A stretch of DNA of 5,135 bases. Origin: Gammaproteobacteria bacterium. GTDB lineage: Bacteria; Pseudomonadota; Gammaproteobacteria; Steroidobacterales; Steroidobacteraceae. Shown here piece by piece: positions 1-4,751 of the stretch (within the stretch, counting starts at the first letter, position 1; each line of letters begins with the position of its first letter). The position numbers and the translations under genes are program-made. The stretch lies in the NCBI GenBank assembly GCA_030830595.1, contig JAURMS010000159.1:1-5135 (forward strand). The letters run 5' to 3'. The notes beneath the pieces are model-generated. The model searched no databases and was not told where the DNA came from. It saw only the letters and a list, made by a program, of their open reading frames with translations.

Positions 1-729
1 ATCAACTCCACCAACGATCGACTGCTGGAGGTTACCGACCTGCCCTGTGGCCGCTTTGATGCCTGCCTTGCGGAATTCCAGCGGGCGGGACGGGGTCGTC
101 GCGGCCGGACCTGGGTAGCCCCGTTTGCCTCCGGCCTCTGCCTGTCCGTTAACTGGCGTTTTCCCGAGATGCCGCCGCAGCTCGCGAGCCTGTCGCTGGT
201 CGCGGGGGTAGCCGCGCGGCGTGCGCTGAGCAGGGTTGGTGTGGAGGATGTGGCCCTGAAGTGGCCCAACGACTTGCTGCGGGATGGCGGCAAGCTGGGA
301 GGCATCCTCTGTGAATTGCGTGCCGAGTCGGCCGGCCCTGCCTACATCGTGATCGGGATCGGGCTGAACGTATGCCTGCCCGCCGGGGTGGCCGACGCCA
401 TCGGGCTCGGCGGGTTGCCACCTGCTGACCTTGCTGGCCACGCGGCTGGAAGGGCCGGCTTTCGCGCCGAGCTGGCGGGGGCCTTGCTCAACCAACTGGT
501 GCTGGCGCTGATGGAGTTCGAGCAATCTGGCCTGGCGCCGTTCCGGGACGAATGGTCTGCGGTCGACGCCCTGCATGGCCAGCCAGTGAGCCTGCACCAT
601 GCGGATGGCATCAGGTCAGGCAGGGCAGCGGGTATCGACGAGGATGGCGCCCTGATCTTCGAGTCAGCCGGTGTCCGTGAGCGAGTCGTTTCCGGCGAGG
701 TCAGCCTGCGCTTCGGGGCGGATTCATGA
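1..729 (+). CDS. birA: Biotin--[acetyl-CoA-carboxylase] ligase (BirA), 5'-truncated by window edge
   Basis: Frame 1 is open from base 1 to the TGA at 727-729, giving 242 residues of the catalytic and C-terminal domains of biotin protein ligase. The family makes biotinyl-5'-AMP from biotin and ATP and transfers biotin to the lysine of the BCCP subunit of acetyl-CoA carboxylase in the cytoplasm. Visible signatures, counted from the first residue in the window, are STN at 3-5, the nucleotide loop GRGRRGR at 30-36, KWPNDL at 87-92, KLGGIL at 98-103 (its lysine matches the biotin-binding lysine of E. coli BirA), GIGLNV at 119-124, and a C-terminal SH3-like part ending SGEVSLR. The N-terminal portion is off the window, so whether it carries the repressor-type helix-turn-helix of bifunctional BirA cannot be told. 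An internal ATG at 169 is not the start, because strong homology lies upstream of it. The next gene overlaps its stop, so the two are probably co-transcribed. Confidence 0.95.
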   Translation: MNSTNDRLLEVTDLPCGRFDACLAEFQRAGRGRRGRTWVAPFASGLCLSVNWRFPEMPPQLASLSLVAGVAARRALSRVGVEDVALKWPNDLLRDGGKLGGILCELRAESAGPAYIVIGIGLNVCLPAGVADAIGLGGLPPADLAGHAAGRAGFRAELAGALLNQLVLALMEFEQSGLAPFRDEWSAVDALHGQPVSLHHADGIRSGRAAGIDEDGALIFESAGVRERVVSGEVSLRFGADS

Positions 730-1370
730 ATCTCCGCTTCCTCATCGTGCTGCTCCTGGTGGGTAATCTCGCCTTCCTCGCCTGGTCGCTGTGGATCCAT
801 GAAGAGCCCGTACTGCCCCAACCGGTGGGCGAGCATCCGGTGCGCCTGGTGTTGGCCACGGAGGCGGCGGTCCCGGAGGCACTGCCAAGGCAGGGTGCAC
901 CCCTGCCGGCGGGCTGCCTGAGTTTCGGGCCGTTCACCGATCCAGCCGAGGTCGGCAAGATCAGCACATCCCTCGAAGAACGAGGCCTCAAGCCACGGCA
1001 GCGGGTGGGCGAGGGCACGGTGTGGACCGGCCACCGGATTTCCCTGCCAGTGGCCGACCGGGACCAGGGACTGGCCGTCGTGCGCCGCCTCAAGCAGATG
1101 GGCGTGACCGATGCCTACGTGATGCCGGAGGAGGAGGGGGGCCTCGTCTCACTGGGCCTGTTCAGCGAGCGCCCACGCGCGCTACGGCGGTTGGACGAGG
1201 TGCGGGCGCTCGGCTTCGAAGCCGTGATCTCGGAGCGTGAGCGCCTGGGTGCCCTGTACTGGGTCGAGGCCGAGGTGGCGGATCCATTCGTCCTCGAGGG
1301 GCTCGGAGGAGAGCGCCGCGAGGACGGACGCATCCTGCGACTGCGGGTGGAGTCCTGCCCCGGGGACTGA
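726..1370 (+). CDS. SPOR-like, membrane-anchored envelope protein
   Basis: This 214-residue protein starts at the ATG overlapping the birA stop (ATGA, 726-729), which implies translational coupling. Residues 4-23 form one hydrophobic segment (FLIVLLLVGNLAFLAW), after a very short N-terminus with one Arg, so the protein is probably anchored in the inner membrane with its body in the periplasm. A proline-rich linker follows at about 28-62. The remainder looks like one or two diverged SPOR units. CLSFGPFTDP at 64-73 and SLGLFSERPRALRRLDEVRALGF at about 142-164 have the typical SPOR pattern: a β-strand, then 'G.F', then a helix ending in 'LGF'. SPOR domains bind denuded septal peptidoglycan; that function is family knowledge, not shown here. 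Similar SPOR proteins often lie near birA and coaX in gammaproteobacteria. No coaX is present between the two genes here. The family is fairly sure, the exact role is unknown. Confidence 0.82.
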   Translation: MNLRFLIVLLLVGNLAFLAWSLWIHEEPVLPQPVGEHPVRLVLATEAAVPEALPRQGAPLPAGCLSFGPFTDPAEVGKISTSLEERGLKPRQRVGEGTVWTGHRISLPVADRDQGLAVVRRLKQMGVTDAYVMPEEEGGLVSLGLFSERPRALRRLDEVRALGFEAVISERERLGALYWVEAEVADPFVLEGLGGERREDGRILRLRVESCPGD

Positions 1371-1372
1371 AG

Positions 1373-1378
1373 TACACT
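1373..1378 (+). promoter_or_regulatory. Possible -10 element (TACACT) for tRNA-Thr
   Basis: TACACT lies just after the SPOR stop and ends 9 bases before the first base of the mature tRNA, a reasonable place for a -10 hexamer (four of six positions match TATAAT). No convincing -35 hexamer is visible about 17 bases upstream, where the sequence is very GC-rich. The tRNA may instead be processed from the birA-SPOR transcript. Confidence 0.25.
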
Positions 1379-1387
1379 AGCAGGAAT

Positions 1388-1463
1388 GCCGGGTTAGCTC
1401 AGCTGGTAGAGCAGCTGATTTGTAATCAGAAGGTCGGGGGTTCGATTCCCTCACTCGGCACCA
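1388..1463 (+). tRNA. tRNA-Thr (anticodon TGT)
   Basis: A complete 76-base cloverleaf can be folded by hand. The acceptor stem pairs GCCGGGT with ACTCGGC (one G-U), and the D arm is 1397-1412 with GCTC paired to GAGC. The anticodon stem starts at 1414 with loop TTTGTAA at 1419-1425, which puts the anticodon TGT at 1421-1423. The variable loop is AGGTC, the T arm pairs GGGGG with CCCTC (one G-U) around TTCGATT, and the discriminator A and CCA are encoded. It reads ACA (and by wobble ACG) threonine codons. The first pair of the anticodon stem is a G-A mismatch (1414 with 1430); the other four pairs are canonical. In E. coli the matching thrU gene heads a Thr-Tyr-Gly-Thr tRNA cluster before tufB. 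Here no second tRNA follows within the window. Confidence 0.97.
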
Positions 1464-1650
1464 ATAAAACACTAGCCAAAAACGAACCCAAGGGTAAAAG
1501 GGTAATGGAGTAAATTCCGAAGAAAGCTTTACTACTGTGACGAGGATATGCAACCGCCGGACCACAGCCGTGCCAATCTCAATCGAGACACCCTCGCGTC
1601 TGACCCTCAGCGGCACCCGCCGCGCTCGAGCTGTAGAGTAGCCCCGCGAG

Positions 1651-1674
1651 CGGACACCGGGGGCGCCGGACACC
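1651..1674 (+). repeat. 8-bp direct repeat CGGACACC x2, 16-bp period
   Basis: CGGACACC occurs at 1651-1658 and again at 1667-1674, with the GC-rich spacer GGGGGCGC between them. The repeat itself is certain from the sequence. Its meaning is not: with this GC content and only two copies it could be chance, or a binding site upstream of the glycosyltransferase gene. Confidence 0.4.
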
Positions 1675-1725
1675 AAATGGAGACTGAAGAATTAGGCCCT
1701 GGATGGGGCCAAAACAAGCAGGTAA

Positions 1726-1732
1726 TAAGGAG
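1726..1732 (+). promoter_or_regulatory. Ribosome binding site (TAAGGAG) deciding the GT4 start
   Basis: TAAGGAG is a near-perfect Shine-Dalgarno sequence, eight bases before the ATG at 1741. The rival ATG at 1789, where the family-like sequence MRLAIFIPKK begins, has only a weak GAGAA in front of it. This favours the longer protein. Confidence 0.7.
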
Positions 1733-1740
1733 TATTAATC

Positions 1741-2940
1741 ATGCATGGACGCGATAATTCGTGCCTTGGTTCCGAAAGTCGAGAACAGATGAGGCTGGCC
1801 ATCTTCATTCCGAAGAAGAACTTAGTATCAGAGACCTTTATTCGTGCACATGTTGATCAACTCCCTTTTGAGACCGTTCCATATTATGGGTCGAATTTAG
1901 TAATCGTCACAGGCCAAGGTCGGCCAATCGGTCGTATCGGTGCTTGGCTCTGTGCCGTTGCGAACCTTTTTGGAGTTGGTTACGACCATGCTGGAAGGGT
2001 GGTTAGATTGCTAGTACCTAGATGGAGTGATTATTTTGTCGAGCGCAATTTGGCGACGCACCTGAAGGATGCGGGCATAGACCGTGTTTTAGCAGAATAT
2101 GGAACAACCGGGACCTTTTTGTTTCGCGCTTGTGAAAAGGCAGGGGTGCCATTGTTCGTTCATTTCCATGGATATGATGCATCGGTTCGAAGTGTGCTCA
2201 AGGCCCATCGTGGTGCCTATCAGGAGATGTTCAAGAAAGCTGCCGGAATAATTGCTGTATCGGTTTCAATGAAGAATGCTCTAGTGCATCTTGGCGCAGA
2301 TCCCGGACGCGTTCTAGTAAGTCCCTGTGGTGTCGATCCTCGAGTTTTTTGTGGGGGCACTCCGGAATACAGTCCGCCTCATTTTATTGCGGTTGGGCGT
2401 TTGGTTGAGAAAAAGGCGCCACACCTCACGATTCGGGCTTTTGGAGAGGTCTCGCGTGAGATTGATGATGCTACTCTCACCATTGTCGGCGATGGACCGC
2501 TTATGCGGAGCTGTCGGCAGCTAATAAGAGCTATGAGACTGCAGCACTCAATTAGATTAGTTGGATCTCGCTCGTCAATCGAGGTTCGAAAGTTTATGCG
2601 CAATTCTCGGGCATTTGTGCAACATTCAGTGGTAGCGAATAATGGCGATAGTGAGGGTACGCCGGTGTCAGTCGTTGAGGCGCAAATGACTGGATTGCCA
2701 GTGGTTGCGACCCAACACGCTGGTATCGCGGACGTGGTCGTAAGTGGTGAAACAGGCTACCTAGTTACTGAGGGTGATTTCGCCTCCATGGGGACGTACA
2801 TGCTGGAGCTTGCTAGAAATCCGAAACTGGCTGCTACTATGGGTCGGGCCGCTCGTTTAAGGGCAGAGAAAAACTTCACGCTGGAAAAACATCTCACTAG
2901 TCTTGCAGCAACGATTCGGATGGATGCGCCTGTCACATAA
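1741..2940 (+). CDS. GT4-family glycosyltransferase (WcaL/AmsK-like), probably surface polysaccharide synthesis
   Basis: The 399-residue protein has the two Rossmann-like halves of GT-B enzymes and no membrane helix, so it is probably cytosolic or peripheral at the inner membrane. The N-terminal acceptor half (about 17-205) carries SETFI at 30-34, typical of colanic-acid or amylovoran type transferases, HFHGYD at 141-146 and CGVDP at 196-200. The C-terminal donor half has AVGRLVEKK at 217-225 with the Arg and Lys that contact the nucleotide-sugar phosphates, VGDGPL at 249-254, and the GT4 E-x7-E motif at Glu305 and Glu313, followed by GLPVVAT and GETGYLV. Donor and acceptor sugars cannot be read from sequence. 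By hand count 2581-2640 is 27/60 G+C against 45/60 for 181-240 in birA, so composition is foreign to its neighbours. It stands alone, without visible polysaccharide partner genes. ATG 1741 is preferred because of its strong ribosome binding site; 1789 is the alternative. Confidence 0.92.
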   Translation: MHGRDNSCLGSESREQMRLAIFIPKKNLVSETFIRAHVDQLPFETVPYYGSNLVIVTGQGRPIGRIGAWLCAVANLFGVGYDHAGRVVRLLVPRWSDYFVERNLATHLKDAGIDRVLAEYGTTGTFLFRACEKAGVPLFVHFHGYDASVRSVLKAHRGAYQEMFKKAAGIIAVSVSMKNALVHLGADPGRVLVSPCGVDPRVFCGGTPEYSPPHFIAVGRLVEKKAPHLTIRAFGEVSREIDDATLTIVGDGPLMRSCRQLIRAMRLQHSIRLVGSRSSIEVRKFMRNSRAFVQHSVVANNGDSEGTPVSVVEAQMTGLPVVATQHAGIADVVVSGETGYLVTEGDFASMGTYMLELARNPKLAATMGRAARLRAEKNFTLEKHLTSLAATIRMDAPVT

Positions 2941-3008
2941 GAGAGTGGTTGCTCTGGCCCTTCATTGCCTGGCTAGTTGATTTAATTTCTATGGACTTCC
3001 CGGCCCAA

Positions 3009-3026
3009 CCAGCGCTATCTCGCTGG
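3009..3026 (-). terminator. Hairpin spanning the channel stop codon; weak terminator candidate
   Basis: CCAGCG (3009-3014) and CGCTGG (3021-3026) form a perfect 6-bp stem with a six-base loop, and the loop carries the TAG stop of the sodium-channel gene. It lies between converging genes. No T run follows on either strand, so it is not a standard Rho-independent terminator. It could still protect or mark the mRNA 3' end. Confidence 0.25.
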
Positions 3027-3872
3027 ATCGGTTTGCCCTTCCTTCCGCAGCAGCGCCTTGATTTCCGCCATTTCGGCGCGGACGCCGGCGATCTCCCGGT
3101 GAAGGTCTTCCTCGATATGAGTCCGGGCGGCATCGACCGCGACCATGGCGTCTGCCTTTTCGTTGGCCGCCAGGTCCTGGATTGAGCTCACGATGACGCC
3201 GATGAACAGGTTCAGCATGGTGAATGTGGCGATGAGGATGAAGGGCACAAAGAAAGCCCAGGCATATGGATGCTCTTCCATGACGGGACGTACGATGCCC
3301 ATCGACCAGCTCTCCAGCGTCATGATCTGGAACAGGCTGTAGAGCGACTCGCCGATCGTTCCGAACCACTGGGGGTGAGTGGCACCGAACAGTTTGGTGG
3401 CGATCACGGCGAACACGTAAAAAACTACCGCCAATAGTGTTGCAATTGAGCCGATGCCGGGAATGGCCGCCAGTAATCCTCCGACCACTCGCCGCATTGA
3501 AGGCACAATGGTGAGTATTCTGAAGACGCGCAGCACGCGAAGAGCCCGCAAGATGGCGAACTGACCGCTGGCGGGGTACAAGGCAATCGCGACTACCGTG
3601 AGGTCAAACAACCCCCATGGGTCACGAAAAAAGGCCAACCTGAAGGTGTAGATGCGAAGCGCGAGCTCTGCCACAAATACGGCGAGAATGGCCGTATCGA
3701 TGGCAATCAGCAGCGGTCCGTAGGTCGCCATGATCCGGCCAGAGGTTTCCAGCCCCAGGACCACGGCGTTGATGACGATGAGGGCAAGGATGGTGTATTG
3801 AAACGGCCGGCGGTGGATAAAGTCGGCCAGTTTTTTGCGGTGAAGGGGCAAAGACATTTCGGTTCTCGCCAT
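3015..3872 (-). CDS. NavBac-type voltage-gated sodium channel
   Basis: The 285-residue protein has the layout of single-domain bacterial sodium channels, which work as homotetramers in the inner membrane. Helices by eye are S1 26-43, S2 52-75 (acidic Glu69), S3 83-101 (Asp90), S4 about 106-127, S5 137-164, pore loop 171-196 and S6 203-230. S4 carries gating arginines at every third position: Arg109, 112, 115 and 118. The selectivity filter is TLESWSM at 185-191, the high-field-strength Glu site of NavAb and NavMs, which predicts Na+ rather than Ca2+ selectivity. Residues about 245-277 form a charged helix with heptad-like spacing, matching the tetramerising C-terminal coiled coil of the family. 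The start is uncertain. The frame opens at a TTG (3965) that overlaps the preceding stop by four bases but has no ribosome binding site, and the added 31 residues are unlike the family. I chose ATG 3872; ATG 3857 is equally plausible. It follows the Cache gene by 89 bases on the same strand. Confidence 0.95.
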   Translation of the reverse strand: MARTEMSLPLHRKKLADFIHRRPFQYTILALIVINAVVLGLETSGRIMATYGPLLIAIDTAILAVFVAELALRIYTFRLAFFRDPWGLFDLTVVAIALYPASGQFAILRALRVLRVFRILTIVPSMRRVVGGLLAAIPGIGSIATLLAVVFYVFAVIATKLFGATHPQWFGTIGESLYSLFQIMTLESWSMGIVRPVMEEHPYAWAFFVPFILIATFTMLNLFIGVIVSSIQDLAANEKADAMVAVDAARTHIEEDLHREIAGVRAEMAEIKALLRKEGQTDPAR

Positions 3873-3961
3873 ATTAGGTCCGAGTAGTGGTTGAACGCCA
3901 AAAGGAAGAATGACAACAGTGTCCGAAGTCTCCCGGCCGCGGCTTAGAACCCGAGCATGGT

Positions 3962-4525
3962 TCAAGGGACCGCTTTAGGTTCGGCTACGGCAATATCGGT
4001 GGTGGCGATAGCGATGATACGGCCGTCCACCCGGATCGGGAACGAGTAGGTTCGCATCCAGATCTCGCCGCCGCCTTGGTCGAAGTAAGGCTCACTCCAG
4101 ACTGGCTCACCTGACTCCAGGGGGCGACGCAGCCAAGGCTGTTCGTCGATGCCATAGTCCGGGGCCATCAGGTCCGCATAGGCCAGATCGCCCCCGCTGC
4201 GGTACCAATAGGGACTGGCTACGGCCTTGCCTTCCTCATTGAGCAGGGTAACGGTAGCCCCATAGCAAGCGGGTGGGCAATCGTTGATGTAGTCGCAGAT
4301 CCAATCCGATAGCGAAGCCAGCGACGGCGGCTCGGGGTGCTGGTGTTCTGGGAGATGCCGGAGCCGTAATAACAGGGGCTCGGCTTCCAGTTTGCGGACA
4401 AATTCAGCCTTGAAACTTGCTAACTCTCTTTCAATTTGATTCTGCTCATCGTCGGCGGCTGTCGCCACGCTGGCAAGTGTGAGGAGCACCGCGATAAGGA
4501 CCACTCTGAAAAATAATTGCTGCAT
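3962..4525 (-). CDS. Exported stand-alone Cache-domain protein
   Basis: The 187-residue protein begins with a signal peptide: one Arg, a hydrophobic run LIAVLLTLASV at 10-20, and a probable signal-peptidase I site after Ala21-Thr22-Ala23. A charged helix (about 25-60) follows, then a segment with Cys77, Cys83 and Cys87. From about 88 to 181 the pattern fits the extracellular PAS-like Cache fold: a 'VTLLNEEGKAVASP' strand-turn-strand, PWLRRPLESGEPVWSEPYFD at 130-149, and SFPIRVDGRIIAIATTDIAV at 161-180. Cache domains bind small ligands such as amino acids and organic acids, usually as the sensor part of chemoreceptors or kinases. Here there is no second membrane helix and no cytoplasmic output domain, so the protein should be a free periplasmic binding or accessory protein. 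ATG 4525 is chosen over ATG 4549 because GGAG sits seven bases before it and the signal peptide then begins correctly. It precedes the sodium channel on the same strand, probably as an operon. Confidence 0.82.
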   Translation of the reverse strand: MQQLFFRVVLIAVLLTLASVATAADDEQNQIERELASFKAEFVRKLEAEPLLLRLRHLPEHQHPEPPSLASLSDWICDYINDCPPACYGATVTLLNEEGKAVASPYWYRSGGDLAYADLMAPDYGIDEQPWLRRPLESGEPVWSEPYFDQGGGEIWMRTYSFPIRVDGRIIAIATTDIAVAEPKAVP

Positions 4526-4532
4526 TGCAAAA

Positions 4533-4536
4533 CTCC
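4533..4536 (-). promoter_or_regulatory. Ribosome binding site (GGAG) of the Cache gene
   Basis: On the minus strand GGAG is followed by TTTTGCA and then the ATG at 4525, a spacing of seven bases. The upstream in-frame ATG at 4549 would place this Shine-Dalgarno sequence inside the coding region and add eight residues before the signal peptide, so the shorter start is preferred. Confidence 0.7.
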
Positions 4537-4573
4537 AGGTAGCGATCATTTCGTCGGGCCACGACGACTTCCA

Positions 4574-4582
4574 ATTATCTCA
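4574..4582 (-). promoter_or_regulatory. Possible extended -10 promoter (TGAGATAAT) for the Cache/channel unit
   Basis: Read on the minus strand, TGAGATAAT combines the extended -10 TG with a hexamer (GATAAT) matching TATAAT at five of six positions. No good -35 lies 15-18 bases upstream, which extended -10 promoters can tolerate. A start about seven bases downstream would give a leader of roughly 40 bases before the Cache ATG. Confidence 0.4.
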
Positions 4583-4639
4583 CTTGCAGCAGCATTTAAT
4601 CTGTGTTCTAACAACGAGCGAACAAACTTGGAGGCAGCG

Positions 4640-4744
4640 TTGTTTCGATCCTCATTTGCCATGCTCATGGGCATCTCAGTGGTGGCCGCCTTGATAGTCT
4701 ACCCGGCGGTGCCGCTGATCTACCGCTGTGCGGTGCAGGTTTAG
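4640..4744 (+). CDS. Possible short membrane peptide (34 residues), unproven
   Basis: A TTG at 4640 preceded by GGAGG (4630-4634, five bases away) opens a 34-residue frame ending at the TAG 4742-4744, eight bases before the GH16 ATG. The peptide is hydrophobic over about residues 7-28 (AMLMGISVVAALIVYPAVPL is the core), enough for one membrane helix, and ends RCAVQV. I recognise no family. It could be a small membrane protein co-transcribed with GH16, a decayed gene tail, or a chance frame in intergenic DNA. The good ribosome binding site and the short spacing to the next gene are the only support. Confidence 0.25.
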   Translation: MFRSSFAMLMGISVVAALIVYPAVPLIYRCAVQV

Positions 4745-4751
4745 TTGAGTT

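Larger units (their letters stand above)
1464..1740. other. Gene-free junction between tRNA-Thr and the glycosyltransferase gene
   Basis: This stretch of 277 bases holds no coding region I can support. The first 80 or so bases are A-rich, the middle (about 1550-1675) is GC-rich, and the last part before the GT4 start is AT-rich again, so its composition is patchy. It contains a short direct repeat (CGGACACC twice, 1651-1674), a small hairpin (GGCCC 1695-1699 with GGGCC 1706-1710, loop of six) with no T run after it, and the ribosome binding site of the next gene. I see no further tRNA, no integrase remnant, no recognisable insertion-sequence end and no convincing -35/-10 pair. It may be the scar of an insertion next to the tRNA, but no duplicated tRNA end is visible to prove that. 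Confidence 0.5.
4526..4751. other. Divergent intergenic region between the Cache/channel unit and the GH16 gene
   Basis: These 226 bases separate two divergent transcription units and must hold the promoter for each. The minus-strand side has a fair extended -10 candidate (4574-4582). On the plus strand TTTAAT at 4595-4600 resembles a -10 hexamer, but I see no matching -35. The part nearest GH16 (4640-4744) is open in one plus frame and might encode a short hydrophobic peptide. No clear operator palindrome is visible. Confidence 0.5.

Noticed and set aside
342..1093. Long minus-strand frames opposite birA and the SPOR gene (342-1034 and 701-1093)
   Set aside because: They are shadows of GC-rich coding DNA: low-complexity Arg/Pro/Ala composition, no family pattern, and they oppose two well-supported genes.
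1439..1463. tRNA-Thr 3' end as an attachment site with a second copy downstream
   Set aside because: I looked for a repeat of the T-arm/acceptor sequence in the rest of the window and found none, and no integrase gene is present. The far end could lie outside the window.
1377..1676. Minus-strand 99-residue frame containing RVRESNPRPSDYKSAALP
   Set aside because: This is the well-known false protein made by translating the antisense strand of a tRNA-Thr gene. The matching part lies across the tRNA at 1388-1463.
1695..1710. GGCCC/GGGCC hairpin as a terminator of the tRNA transcript
   Set aside because: The stem is only five pairs and is followed by A-rich, not T-rich, sequence, so it lacks the mark of an intrinsic terminator.
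1548..1757. Plus-strand 69-residue frame after the tRNA
   Set aside because: No recognisable motif, no good ribosome binding site, and it runs over the ribosome binding site and start of the glycosyltransferase gene.
2989..3369. Minus-strand 126-residue frame and plus-strand frames over the channel gene
   Set aside because: They overlap the clearly assigned sodium channel in other frames and show no family pattern.
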